Below the pieces are notes generated by a model. That model did not search any database. It saw only the letters and a list, made by a program, of their open reading frames with translations, and was not told the origin of the DNA. Positions 24,457 through 33,700 of a stretch of 64,000 bases of DNA are shown here, piece by piece; within the stretch, counting starts at the first letter, position 1; each line of letters begins with the position of its first letter. The position numbers were made by a program, and so were the translations under genes. This stretch comes from PGYR01 sp048267165 (GTDB lineage Bacteria; Bacteroidota; Ignavibacteria; Kapaibacteriales; UBA2268): positions 44,381 to 108,380 of the forward strand of contig JBLWYD010000008.1 in NCBI GenBank assembly GCA_048267165.1, in the 5' to 3' direction.

Positions 24457-25911
24457 ATGAGTAACGAAGAACTAAAAAACACTGATAACAGCCAACCAGA
24501 GACTGAAGTAAATTCGGAAGAAACATCTGCCAGTGCTGAGCAAACTGCTGAAACTGTAAACGAAACTCCTGTAGTAGAAGCTGCTGAAGAGAAAGTTGAG
24601 GCAGTAGCCGAAACTGCTCCTGAGCCTGAAGTTGCTAAAACAGAAGAGCCAAAAGCTGCGGAGTCTTCTGACTCTAAGCCAGAAGCTAGTAAATCTGATG
24701 ATTCAGAAACAGAAGACAAAGCACATTATAATAGTGTTGTTAGCTCTTTGGAAAAATTAATTGGTACAGAAGATACTATCAACGTAGAAGTTATAGCCAA
24801 AGCAAAAGGTGGTCTTCGCGTTGTATATGACACTGTTCCTTTATTTTTACCTGCTTCTCATTTCTCTTTAGAAAGAAATGTAAAAGATGATAAGTTAGAA
24901 GCTGCTGTAAATACTAAGTTCGATGTAAAAGTTACTGAAGTGAAGCAAATAGGCGATGGTAAAATCGTTATTGTTTCTCGTAAAGAACTAATACAAAAAG
25001 AACTTTGGGAAAAAATCAAAGTTGGTGAGGAATTAACTGGTAAAGTTTCTTCTATCACTAATTTCGGTGTTTTCTTGGATTTAGGTGGAGTAGAAGGTCT
25101 GATACACGTATCACGTTTATCACACTCTCACATAGACAATCCTAAAAACCACTTCAACAAAGGCGACGAGCTGACTGTTAAAGTAGTAGAAGTTGACCAA
25201 AAGAATGGTAAAATAAGCCTAAGCAAAAAAGCTTTGGAAGATTCTCCATGGAAAGGTGCTGAAGATAAATACAAAGCTGGTGAATCAGTAACTGGTAAAA
25301 TCAAAAGACTAACTGATTTCGGTGCTTATGTAGAACTAGAGCCGGGTGTAGAAGGTTTACTAAGAGTAAGCGAGCTAAGCTGGGCTAAGAGAATCAACAA
25401 GCCATCTGATATGTTAGAAGAAAATCAAGAAATCGAATTAAAAGTAATTCAAATTTCAGAAGAAAAAGGACAAGCTGCACTTAGCTTAAAGCAAAACCAA
25501 GAAAATCCTTGGCCAGCTCTAGCTGAGAAATACAGCAAAGGTGCTGAGACTTCTGGTAAAGTTGAGAAAGTATTTGACAAAGGTGCTATCATCAGAATCA
25601 ATGATGAAGTTGATGCATTTATGCCAATTAGCCGTATCAGTGCATTGAAAGTTAATGAAGATGACCAACCACTTAAAGTTGGTGCTGATATAGCTGTCAA
25701 AGTTATTGACTCTGCTGCTAAAGAAGAATCATTAGTTGTTTCTCCTGTTCTTTCAGAAGAGCAACAAGAGAAAGCAAACAACAGAAGAGAAAAACGCGAA
25801 AGAGCTCCTAGAAAACCAGTTCAGAATATCCAAACTTCTGGTGGTTCTATTTCTTTCGGAGATTTACTTTCTAAAGCAGCTCTTGATAGCTTGAATAAAG
25901 ATTCTAAATAA
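24457..25911 (+). CDS. rpsA: Ribosomal protein bS1, four S1 domains
   Basis: A 484-aa mRNA-binding ribosomal protein. A low-complexity Glu/Ala-rich N-terminus (about 1-90) precedes four S1/OB domains: a degenerate one (about 100-180), then about 190-258 (GKVSSITNFGVFLDLGGVEG), 275-343 (GKIKRLTDFGAYVELEPGVE) and 360-430 (GKVEKVFDKGAIIRI). The canonical proteobacterial S1 has six domains, so this is a shorter type. The C-terminus is basic. It is divergent from rpsF and followed by a good terminator. Confidence 0.93.
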   Translation: MSNEELKNTDNSQPETEVNSEETSASAEQTAETVNETPVVEAAEEKVEAVAETAPEPEVAKTEEPKAAESSDSKPEASKSDDSETEDKAHYNSVVSSLEKLIGTEDTINVEVIAKAKGGLRVVYDTVPLFLPASHFSLERNVKDDKLEAAVNTKFDVKVTEVKQIGDGKIVIVSRKELIQKELWEKIKVGEELTGKVSSITNFGVFLDLGGVEGLIHVSRLSHSHIDNPKNHFNKGDELTVKVVEVDQKNGKISLSKKALEDSPWKGAEDKYKAGESVTGKIKRLTDFGAYVELEPGVEGLLRVSELSWAKRINKPSDMLEENQEIELKVIQISEEKGQAALSLKQNQENPWPALAEKYSKGAETSGKVEKVFDKGAIIRINDEVDAFMPISRISALKVNEDDQPLKVGADIAVKVIDSAAKEESLVVSPVLSEEQQEKANNRREKRERAPRKPVQNIQTSGGSISFGDLLSKAALDSLNKDSK

Positions 25912-25938
25912 ATAATTAGTTAGAATTTTAGATTATTA

Positions 25939-25975
25939 ATCCCTTATAAATCGTTTTTGTAAGGGATTTTTTTTA
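25939..25975 (+). terminator. Rho-independent terminator after rpsA
   Basis: ATCCCTTA (25939-25946) pairs with TAAGGGAT (25960-25967), then a run of T. It lies about 30 bp past the rpsA stop. Confidence 0.9.
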
Positions 25976-26043
25976 TTTTAATACTTGTGATAAATAACAT
26001 ATTACACAAATCGACGTTAATTGATAAAAACAAAATCCGAAAC

Positions 26044-26745
26044 ATGATAAAATCAATCGCTTTATTATTAGTATTATTCCAACTTACTATCTTTGCTCAA
26101 GACAAAGACGTTAAAACTATCCTGAAGAAGAAGGAACAACGCTCTTCATTCGAAGTATTCACCAAAGATAGTACCGATACCAAAATACCCGGAATAGAAA
26201 ATAGGACTTCAGAGTCACAAGATAGTGCTTATGCCCAAGCAATGAGGATGAAGTTACCCGTAGAATTGCGACTACGTTACGACCTTATGAACATAGGTTA
26301 TACTCTCATAAGCTTAGACCCAGAAGCAGAGAAAACAGGTATGGATTACATACCCACTGATGCTTTCAAACCCGACCCTAATATGATAGTACAGAGACAA
26401 GAGAACTTGATGCGTGCTTTTGAAGTGCCTTATGCTCGTACATACAACCCGTACGGAATGCGTATGTCATTTTCTGATATAGCTAGTTTTTTCGGACTAT
26501 CGGAAGACTATAGCGGGAATATAAAATTCAAAGTTGATCACTACACAGAAGTAGAAGTAGTTATATACTCAATCCAAGCGGTAGTAGTAGCGACTATCTT
26601 CAAAGGGCATTTGCCACCGGGTAGCTACCAACGTACTTGGACTGGCAGAGACGAGAACGGTAGAAAGCTCCCACCCGGTGATTATATAGGTGAAGTTCGT
26701 ATAAAGGGTGAGAATTCGTACAGAAAACAGATTATAATTCGATAG
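26044..26745 (+). CDS. Secreted protein with FlgD-Ig-like C-terminus
   Basis: A 233-aa exported protein. The ATG at 26044 gives a proper signal peptide (MIKSIALLLVLFQLTIFAQ); an upstream in-frame GTG at 25987 would bury it. The middle is Pro- and Arg-rich without known motif. The C-terminal 60 residues match the FlgD Ig-like pattern (GHLPPGSYQRTWTGRDENG, then LPPGDYIGEVR), common at the ends of exported Bacteroidota proteins. No sorting domain is seen. Function unknown. Confidence 0.75.
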   Translation: MIKSIALLLVLFQLTIFAQDKDVKTILKKKEQRSSFEVFTKDSTDTKIPGIENRTSESQDSAYAQAMRMKLPVELRLRYDLMNIGYTLISLDPEAEKTGMDYIPTDAFKPDPNMIVQRQENLMRAFEVPYARTYNPYGMRMSFSDIASFFGLSEDYSGNIKFKVDHYTEVEVVIYSIQAVVVATIFKGHLPPGSYQRTWTGRDENGRKLPPGDYIGEVRIKGENSYRKQIIIR

Positions 26746-27186
26746 AAAAAACTGGTTATTGCAAATCTTAACGGAGTTACCAAGTATAGCCACAGAGTGG
26801 CGACTGTCCTCCGCTGGCGGAGGTGGCTAACGCCGTAGGTGTTAGACGGAGGTGGACAAAAGAAGACAAACTTTTTTATTTGTCCTCCTCAGTCAGAACA
26901 AGTTCTGCCAGCTCCTCCAGAGGAGCACAATTTGAGAATTATTCTGGTCCATTCTATTAATCCTTAAATCAAGTAAATCCATATTCAGACTAATGGACTC
27001 TTCACTCCATTTCATTCCGTTCAGAGTGACGTGTATTCACGAACCCTGTGTCCATTGTGTCAAAAGTTGAAAGTCGCAACTTCGTGGGCTGTGTGTTAAA
27101 ACAATCCTGAAAATCCATAAATCCTGAAAATCCTGATTCTGACATTTTGGAGACGTATTCAATACGTCTCTACAAGAATCAGTAAC
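26746..27186. repeat. Non-coding, palindrome-rich repeat region
   Basis: About 440 bp with no supportable gene. It is richer in G+C in parts and contains several short perfect palindromes: CCTCCGC/GCGGAGG (26808-26823), CAGAAC/GTTCTG (26895-26908), GCTCCTC/GAGGAGC (26911-26926) and a 10-bp stem at 27150-27170. It also has short direct repeats (GGAGGTGG at about 26820 and 26850; AATCCTGAAAATCC-type repeats at 27102-27135). This patchwork resembles dispersed intergenic repeats of Bacteroidota; copies elsewhere in the genome are expected but not visible here. Confidence 0.6.
27150..27170. repeat. Perfect palindrome, 10-bp arms
   Basis: GAGACGTATT (27150-27159), one base, AATACGTCTC (27161-27170). 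Sequences of this kind recur as dispersed REP-like elements in several bacterial groups. It lies 26 bp from the tig terminator. Confidence 0.75.
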
Positions 27187-27223
27187 ACCAAAAAAAAGCG
27201 ATAACAAATTAATGCTATCGCTT
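27187..27223 (-). terminator. Rho-independent terminator after tig
   Basis: AAGCGATA (27196-27203) pairs with TATCGCTT (27216-27223). On the minus strand it is followed by a U run (complement of 27189-27196). Confidence 0.85.
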
Positions 27224-27252
27224 CTTTTAGTCTTTCTTATAATCGTTATAGT

Positions 27253-28527
27253 TTAGTCTTCTATTCTCTCGTGAGTCTCGAAGTCCACTTCGTTGATAAT
27301 AGCGAAATCTAATACGAAATCTATTACTTTCTTAGATAGTATTTTAGTTAAGAAATTCGGGTTTTGAACAAGTATTTTCTTCATTTGTTCTACGTCCTGT
27401 CCGTATCTCTTAGCTTCTTTTTCTACTACTGGGTCTATGTCGTAGTCCTCTAATTCAATGCCTTCGTTCTCTATGATTTGGTTACGTACTAGTTCCCATT
27501 TCACAGATCTTTCTGCATTAGGTTTTAGTTGAGTTTGTAGCTCATCGTCAGTCATATTTAACTGCTCTGGGCTCTTCTCATATCTTTGTTTTACGTCTTG
27601 AACCATTTGTGATAATACTTGATTTACCAATTGCTCTGGAGCAGGTATCTCGTTAGAATCAACAAGAGTTGCAACTATCTGATTTTCAACTAATTCGCGG
27701 CTCTTTTTGTCCCACTCATCTTGCAAGTTGAAGTTAACTTCGTCTTTTAGCTCTTCGGCTTTAGTTATTCTACCACCAGTTACTCTCTCTACAAACTCAT
27801 CATCTAATACAGCAGGAGTTAACTTTTTGATATTAGTGATAGTAACTTTGAAGTTCTTATCTTTAATAGTTGGGTTAGCGTCAGCAGCTGTAGGAGTATA
27901 ATCAAATGAATCACCAACTTTGGTGTTCAAGATATTGTCTTTCAGCTCTGGTAATATGTTCTTATCAGCTAGGTAAACGTCAGTTTCGTTAGGTTCGCTT
28001 AGCTCACCATCTTCGAATATTTCTGACATTTCTACTTTTATAACGTGGTGTTCGTCAGTTACTTGCTCTGCTTCTTCTAGTTCGCCATTCTGAGCTAGTA
28101 TATATTCTAGTTCTTCTTGTACTTCTTGCTCAGTAACAGAGTGTATTGGCTCATCTATAGTTACGCCTTTGTAATCTTTAAGAGTAATAGTAGGTAGTGT
28201 TTCAAACTCTATTACATATTTGATACCATTTTCATCTTTTGCTATATCTTTCAACGTAGGAGTACCAAGTACTTGGATATTCTCTTCTTGAGTGAAATTT
28301 CTAAATACATCATTCACTATATCTTGATCAGCATCTGCTTCTATGCCTTTGCCATACATTTTCTTTACCATTTCTATGGGAACTCTACCGTTACGGAAAC
28401 CCGTTAGTTTTACTTTGGGTTGCATTTCTTTGTATGCTTTCTCGTAGTGAGGTTGTAGCTCATCAGTAGTAAGCGTGATAGTTAGTTCTCTTGTACACTC
28501 ATCTAATTGTTTTATCTCTTTTTCCAA
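27253..28527 (-). CDS. tig: Trigger factor
   Basis: Ribosome-bound chaperone and peptidyl-prolyl isomerase for nascent chains. The N-terminal ribosome-binding domain has the signature GFRNGRVPIEMVKKMYG; a central PPIase-like domain and a long helical C-terminal domain follow. A TTG at 28525-28527 is chosen as the start: it is preceded by AAAGG and gives the usual N-terminus (LEKEIKQLDECTREL). A longer frame back to 28596 would run through the terminator of the upstream peroxiredoxin gene and is rejected. This gives 424 aa. Confidence 0.93.
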   Translation of the reverse strand: MEKEIKQLDECTRELTITLTTDELQPHYEKAYKEMQPKVKLTGFRNGRVPIEMVKKMYGKGIEADADQDIVNDVFRNFTQEENIQVLGTPTLKDIAKDENGIKYVIEFETLPTITLKDYKGVTIDEPIHSVTEQEVQEELEYILAQNGELEEAEQVTDEHHVIKVEMSEIFEDGELSEPNETDVYLADKNILPELKDNILNTKVGDSFDYTPTAADANPTIKDKNFKVTITNIKKLTPAVLDDEFVERVTGGRITKAEELKDEVNFNLQDEWDKKSRELVENQIVATLVDSNEIPAPEQLVNQVLSQMVQDVKQRYEKSPEQLNMTDDELQTQLKPNAERSVKWELVRNQIIENEGIELEDYDIDPVVEKEAKRYGQDVEQMKKILVQNPNFLTKILSKKVIDFVLDFAIINEVDFETHERIED

Positions 28528-28554
28528 GACTTTACCTTTATTACAATTTTTGTT

Positions 28555-28592
28555 CAAAAATAAAAAGTGCTGCTTTTGTAACGAAGCAGCAC
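28555..28592 (-). terminator. Terminator after the peroxiredoxin gene
   Basis: GTGCTGCTT (28567-28575) pairs perfectly with AAGCAGCAC (28584-28592), followed on the minus strand by a U-rich run (complement of 28555-28566). It lies between the peroxiredoxin stop and the tig start. Confidence 0.85.
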
Positions 28593-28644
28593 GCAAAAAT
28601 AATCTATTCTTATATAATATACTAAATTATGAGAAATTTGTATA

Positions 28645-29193
28645 TTATAAATTCTTGTCGCCTGGTTTCCAACCGCATGCAGTTAATCCGCCAGATTGAA
28701 GAGCTTGAAGTACTCTTATCGTTTCTTCAGCACTTCTACCAACCGCTTCGGGGTGGATAACAGAATATTGGATAACGCCATCAGGGTCGATTATATACAA
28801 TCCTCTTAGTGCGTAGCCAGTTGCTTCTTTGTAAACTTCGTAGTTACGAGCGTTTTCACCAGTGAAATCAGCTAATAGAGGGTAAGGCAAATCTTTCAAA
28901 TCTTCTTCGTGTGTTCTCCAAGCTAAGTGAGAGAACTTAGAATCAGTAGAACAACCGATAACTTCAGTGTTCAATTCTTTGAATTTTTCGATGTGATGAC
29001 CAAAAGAAGCAATTTCAGTTGGGCAAACGAAAGTAAAATCAAGTGGGTAAAAATAAAATACTACCCATTTACCTTTATAATCTTCTAAAGAAATATTTTT
29101 AAATGCATTATTGGGAGTTAAACTTGATGAAGGGCCACCAACTACGGCTTCGCCTTTGAATATAGGGGCTTTGTTTCCTACTAATAGAGACAT
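28645..29193 (-). CDS. 2-Cys peroxiredoxin (AhpC/Prx1 type)
   Basis: A 182-aa thiol peroxidase that reduces hydrogen peroxide and organic peroxides. The peroxidatic Cys lies in FTFVCPTEIASF and the resolving Cys near the C-terminus in GGLTACGWKPGD. The GGPSSSLTPNN insertion near residue 20 is unusual but keeps the frame. The length suits a typical 2-Cys enzyme. It is transcribed divergently from topA and ended by a terminator before tig. Confidence 0.93.
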   Translation of the reverse strand: MSLLVGNKAPIFKGEAVVGGPSSSLTPNNAFKNISLEDYKGKWVVFYFYPLDFTFVCPTEIASFGHHIEKFKELNTEVIGCSTDSKFSHLAWRTHEEDLKDLPYPLLADFTGENARNYEVYKEATGYALRGLYIIDPDGVIQYSVIHPEAVGRSAEETIRVLQALQSGGLTACGWKPGDKNL

Positions 29194-29230
29194 ATTATTA
29201 CCTTATTTTTTAATTAAATTGAGAAAATAT

Positions 29231-29238
29231 CAAATATA
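29231..29238 (-). promoter_or_regulatory. Candidate -7 element of the peroxiredoxin promoter
   Basis: On the minus strand the site reads TATATTTG, a match to TAnnTTTG, 38 bases upstream of the ATG. No good -33 element is seen. Confidence 0.35.
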
Positions 29239-29298
29239 TTTACCCATAAAACGAAACTTATAAACTTATAGTGTCTGTTATTATAAATTTTGAATTTG

Positions 29299-29306
29299 TA
29301 TATTTG
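29299..29306 (+). promoter_or_regulatory. Candidate -7 element of the topA promoter
   Basis: TATATTTG matches TAnnTTTG, 41 bases upstream of the topA ATG. Only a weak TCTG lies about 21 bases further upstream. Confidence 0.4.
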
Positions 29307-29347
29307 CACCCACGAAAGTTAGAAAAATAAAAATAATAAGGTTTTAG

Positions 29348-31771
29348 ATGCCCAAATCATTAGTAATAGTCGAGTCACCTGCAAAAGCAAAAACGATTGA
29401 GAAGTACCTCGACGAGATAGATAAAGGAAAGTTTATAGTAAAATCATCGATTGGTCATATAAGAGATTTGGCAAAAAAAGATATGTCGATAGATATCGAA
29501 AATGGATTTGAACCTAGATATGAGATTAGTCCAGACAAGAAAAAAACAGTAGCCGAACTAAAAAAACTATCCAAGCAAAGCGACACAGTGTGGTTAGCGA
29601 CGGACGAGGATAGAGAGGGTGAGGCAATTGCGTGGCACTTGCTAGAGGCATTAGATTTGGATGAATCGAAAACTAGGCGAATAGTATTCAACGAGATTAC
29701 TAAAAAAGCTATCCAAAAAGCAATCGAGAATCCACGTACAGTAAACAAAGAATTAGTAAACGCACAGCAAGCAAGAAGAATACTAGACAGATTAGTAGGG
29801 TATGAACTTTCTCCAGTATTATGGAAGAAAGTGAAGTACGGACTAAGTGCTGGTAGAGTACAATCAGTTGCTGTTCGTATAATAGTAGAAAGAGAACGTG
29901 AGATAGAAAGCCACGTACCCGATGTAACTTACAAGCTAATAGGTGATTTTGTTACTGAAAACGGTGACGAGTTCAAAGCTGAACTAAGAGAAAAATTCGA
30001 CAAAAAAGAAGATGCATTGGCTTACTTAAATACTGCAGTAGGCAAGAAATTCTTTATAAAAGATTTGAAAATCAAACCGGGTAAAAGGTCACCACAAGCA
30101 CCATTTACTACTTCCAAATTGCAACAAGAAGCATCGGCAAAATTGGGCTTTTCTGTAAAGCAAACAATGGTTGTAGCACAGAAACTATACGAAGCCGGTA
30201 AGATTACTTATATGAGAACGGATTCGACAAATCTATCAGATGATGCACTCAATGCAACTGGTAGTTATATCAATTCTAGTTTTGGTGCAAAATACCACGA
30301 GCGAAGAACGTTCAAGACTAAGTCTAAAGGTGCACAAGAGGCCCACGAAGCGATTAGACCAACAGATGTGACTGTTCCTTCAATCAATAGTGGAAATAAC
30401 GGTCAAGACAAGCTATATGAGTTAATCTGGAAACGTACTATGGCATCGCAAATGGCAGATGCTGAACTAGAAAGAACAACTGCTGATATTGGATTCGAGA
30501 ATAATGATAAAGATTTCGTTGCAAAAGGCGAAGTTATCAAGTTTGATGGTTTCCTAAAAGTATATCCTGAAGTTAGAAAAGACGGTAAAATATTACCAGC
30601 TATGGCTAAAGGTCAGAAACTTGATGTTAATCAGATTGTTGGTCGCGAGACATTCAGCCGCTCACCTGCTCGCTACACAGAGGCGACTCTTGTTCGTACT
30701 CTTGAGGAAATGGGTATTGGACGTCCATCTACTTATGCTCCTACTATCTCGACTATTCAGAATAGAGAGTATGTAGAAAAAACGGATAAAGATGGTGTAG
30801 AAAGAGAGTATACGCAAGTTCAAATGGTAAACGATAATGTAAGCGAAGAAAAACTAACAGAGACAACTGGGCAAGAACGTAATAAGCTATTCCCTACTGA
30901 TGTTGGGAAAGTAGTAACTGATTTCCTTGTAAAGCACTTCACTGAGATAGTCGATTTTGATTTCACCAAGAACGTGGAAGAAGAGTTTGACAAAATTGCA
31001 GAAGGACAAAAACAGTGGAATGAAATGATTTCCAATTTCTACACTGGATTCCACGAGACAGTAGAAAAATCAGAAGATATTAGTAAGAAAGATGCAATCA
31101 ACGCTCGTTTACTAGGTGATGACCCTAAATCGGGTCGCCCTGTTTACGCACGTATAGGTAGATATGGTGCTATGCTACAGATGGGAGAAAACGAGGACGA
31201 AGAAAAGCCACGTTTCGCATCGCTTATGCCTAGCCAAAGTATTGAGACTATCTCGCTAGAAGAAGCTCTGGAAATGTTCAAATTACCAAGAGTAATCGGG
31301 CAAAATGAAGATGGTAAAGATGTAAAAACTAATATTGGTCGATTTGGTCCTTATGTTCAGATTGATAAAACTTATGCATCTATTACTCACGAAGAGATTT
31401 TCACTGTAACGCTAGAAGAAGCATTACAGAAAGTCAAAGACAAGATAGAGCTGAAAAGCAAAAATACTCTTCAAGAATTCGACGATGGTATAAAAGTACT
31501 GAACGGACGTTATGGCCCTTATGTAACTGATGGAAAAGTCAATGCGAAAATACCAAAGGATAAAACTCCTGAAGACTTGACTCACGAAGAGTGTAAAGTA
31601 TTAATAGCAGAAGCTCCTGCCAAAAAAGGTAGAGGCGGACGTACAACCAAAGCCGCTGCTAAGAAGCCAGCTGTAAAGAAAACAACAGCTAAGAAACCTG
31701 CCGCAAAGAAGAAGCCAGCAGCAAAGAAACCGGCGGCTAAAAAACCTGCCGCAAAGAAAAAAGATAGCTAA
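29348..31771 (+). CDS. topA: DNA topoisomerase I
   Basis: An 807-aa type IA topoisomerase that relaxes negative supercoils. The Toprim domain starts at once (LVIVESPAKAKTIEKYL, catalytic Glu9) and carries the TDEDREGE acidic triad (about 85-92). The catalytic Tyr is Y288 in ITYMRTDSTNLS. Instead of zinc fingers, the C-terminal half has repeated basic modules (GRYGAML, GRFGPYVQ, GRYGPYV). The tail (from about 760) is a Lys/Ala/Pro repeat like that of histone H1. A terminator follows. Confidence 0.97.
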   Translation: MPKSLVIVESPAKAKTIEKYLDEIDKGKFIVKSSIGHIRDLAKKDMSIDIENGFEPRYEISPDKKKTVAELKKLSKQSDTVWLATDEDREGEAIAWHLLEALDLDESKTRRIVFNEITKKAIQKAIENPRTVNKELVNAQQARRILDRLVGYELSPVLWKKVKYGLSAGRVQSVAVRIIVEREREIESHVPDVTYKLIGDFVTENGDEFKAELREKFDKKEDALAYLNTAVGKKFFIKDLKIKPGKRSPQAPFTTSKLQQEASAKLGFSVKQTMVVAQKLYEAGKITYMRTDSTNLSDDALNATGSYINSSFGAKYHERRTFKTKSKGAQEAHEAIRPTDVTVPSINSGNNGQDKLYELIWKRTMASQMADAELERTTADIGFENNDKDFVAKGEVIKFDGFLKVYPEVRKDGKILPAMAKGQKLDVNQIVGRETFSRSPARYTEATLVRTLEEMGIGRPSTYAPTISTIQNREYVEKTDKDGVEREYTQVQMVNDNVSEEKLTETTGQERNKLFPTDVGKVVTDFLVKHFTEIVDFDFTKNVEEEFDKIAEGQKQWNEMISNFYTGFHETVEKSEDISKKDAINARLLGDDPKSGRPVYARIGRYGAMLQMGENEDEEKPRFASLMPSQSIETISLEEALEMFKLPRVIGQNEDGKDVKTNIGRFGPYVQIDKTYASITHEEIFTVTLEEALQKVKDKIELKSKNTLQEFDDGIKVLNGRYGPYVTDGKVNAKIPKDKTPEDLTHEECKVLIAEAPAKKGRGGRTTKAAAKKPAVKKTTAKKPAAKKKPAAKKPAAKKPAAKKKDS

Positions 31772-31795
31772 TATAATTTGAAATTTATGAAGTTT

Positions 31796-31823
31796 AAAAA
31801 AGGAGCCTCTGGCTCCTTTTTTT
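31796..31823 (+). terminator. Rho-independent terminator after topA
   Basis: GGAGCC (31802-31807), loop TCT, GGCTCC (31811-31816), flanked by A and T runs. The 90 bp that follow, up to 31915, hold nothing I can assign. Confidence 0.92.
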
Positions 31824-31915
31824 GAATTAAATATAAATTTTCTTCAGCAAGGCGACATACATTGGGCCTGTCAAGCTAACGGCAATACAATTGAAACTTT
31901 TTTTGATAGCAACAA

Positions 31916-33649
31916 CTACTTAGCCATTTCTTCTCTAACATTTGGTATTAGCACCTCACCTCTTAAATCACTCGACTCTATATCTATAAATTCTCCTTTT
32001 GGATCAATAAGGAATAGCGTAGGATAAGATTTTACTCCATACTTCTCTATTATACCTTCGGCATAATCTTCTAACTCGACAGTGTTAATCCAAGTGATTT
32101 TATTTTTATTAATATAGTCTGTAAGTGGTGTCATACTCTTATCGCTCGATATACTTATTATTTCAAAGCTATCTTTACTAATCTCTTTGTAAGCTTCTAA
32201 CAAATATGGTGTATCTATCCTACAAGGAACGCACCATGTACCCCAAAAATCTAGAATGACCCACTTGCCTTTGAATTCTGAAAGTTTATGATTTTTGCCA
32301 TCAAGCGATTTGAATGAAAAATCGGGTGCTTCTTTTGACATTTTTAACTTTATAGCCATTAATGACTTTTTAATAATTCCTTTGGTCCACTCAAAAGTAT
32401 CTTCTGATTTAAGAAGTGATTCTAATTCTGTTTTAGCCAAATTCAGATATTTCAAGTTATCCGATAACTTACTAGTAGCTAACTTAGAGTATAACATATA
32501 TCGGAGGTCATTTCTTGCTATGGGGTCTTTTGTCCTGGAGATAATCTTTTCAATATAATTCAATGATTCATCAGGGTTATTATAGAATTCTTTGCTATAA
32601 ACATAAGTCACAATCTCTGATTTGAAATCTATTGGAACTTCATTTGATGATTCGATTGCACTTTTAACAGCACTTAGTGTATATTCGGTAGCTGGGCCTT
32701 TTAGCACATCAAGTTTTAAATAAGTCAAATAATCATACAAGTATGGGGACTTTATAATATTCATTAAACTATCATTTACTCTCATAAATGTATTGTAATC
32801 ATTGATAACCTTTTGCTTCATCGAATCGAGTTTTTCTTTAGGTAGGTCTTTTATAACATCAGGATATGTTTGTCTAACAATAAATGTATAATTTGGATTT
32901 AGTTGAGTTATTGTATTCTTAGGTAATAGTTCAATAATCTCAGAGTATTGATGATTTACTGGGGAATTTACCCATACAGAACTTGATTCCTTAGTATCAG
33001 TATCTGGGCTTTGATATTTAGCAAAATCAACTTCAAAATGAATGGATTGAGAACCAATAATCATATTTGGTTTATAAATATCATCCTCTGTAAATTCTAA
33101 AGGTTCTTTAGTGTCTAAGGGCGTGAATTTTTCATCATTGAGTAAATAATAATATTGAACAGTATCACCAATTTTTAAATTAAGCCCTTTCAATTCGTTC
33201 GAGTTAAAATCAAATATAGTTTCATATATACTATTCTCAATAGGTATCGATATAGGAACTATAATATCATTTTTTGAGATAACTATTTTAGCAGAGTCTA
33301 GTTTATCAGTGAGTAAATTTCTAGTTAATATGGATTTGATGCTTGGGTTTTTATCTCCCCTTATATACTCGAGAGTTGAAGTCTTATAGTTAGGCGAAGA
33401 AATAATAATATTAGCATTAAGAATATAATCAGGGAATTCTAAACTATAAATTCCGTGTTTGTCTGATTTCGCTTCGTCAATTAATATATTTCCTTTGATA
33501 GAATTACCATAATAGACAGCAAAAACTCTAATCTCTTCTTTATCACCCTCTTCTAAGTTGACTTGAATACTTATTAAAGTTTTATCATTTTCACATTCTA
33601 GATTATAGTTTGCAAGAAAAATGGCTAGAAGAAAAATTATGATTTTCAT
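31916..33649 (-). CDS. Exported thioredoxin-domain protein, TlpA-like (copy 2)
   Basis: A 577-aa exported protein with a short signal peptide (MKIIIFLLAIFLANYNLEC). The first 430 residues have no known catalytic motif: a beta-sandwich-like start with a carboxypeptidase-regulatory flavour, then a helical region. The last 145 residues are a TlpA/ResA-type thioredoxin domain with WGTWCVPC (Cys473, Cys476) and a cis-Pro region (SYPTLFLID). It should act as a periplasmic thiol-disulfide reductase. It lies 51 bp downstream of a paralogue with the same layout. AGAGG precedes the ATG. Confidence 0.85.
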   Translation of the reverse strand: MKIIIFLLAIFLANYNLECENDKTLISIQVNLEEGDKEEIRVFAVYYGNSIKGNILIDEAKSDKHGIYSLEFPDYILNANIIISSPNYKTSTLEYIRGDKNPSIKSILTRNLLTDKLDSAKIVISKNDIIVPISIPIENSIYETIFDFNSNELKGLNLKIGDTVQYYYLLNDEKFTPLDTKEPLEFTEDDIYKPNMIIGSQSIHFEVDFAKYQSPDTDTKESSSVWVNSPVNHQYSEIIELLPKNTITQLNPNYTFIVRQTYPDVIKDLPKEKLDSMKQKVINDYNTFMRVNDSLMNIIKSPYLYDYLTYLKLDVLKGPATEYTLSAVKSAIESSNEVPIDFKSEIVTYVYSKEFYNNPDESLNYIEKIISRTKDPIARNDLRYMLYSKLATSKLSDNLKYLNLAKTELESLLKSEDTFEWTKGIIKKSLMAIKLKMSKEAPDFSFKSLDGKNHKLSEFKGKWVILDFWGTWCVPCRIDTPYLLEAYKEISKDSFEIISISSDKSMTPLTDYINKNKITWINTVELEDYAEGIIEKYGVKSYPTLFLIDPKGEFIDIESSDLRGEVLIPNVREEMAK

Positions 33650-33700
33650 ATTAGATACCTCTTGTTTTTTTAATCATACGTGAAATATGTTTGTTAAGTT

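Noticed and set aside
28528..28596. N-terminal extension of tig
   Set aside because: It spans a perfect terminator hairpin for the peroxiredoxin gene and does not resemble trigger factor.
31824..31915. Integron attC-like or mobile remnant after topA
   Set aside because: The block looks compositionally different, but I could not find paired attC arms or terminal repeats.
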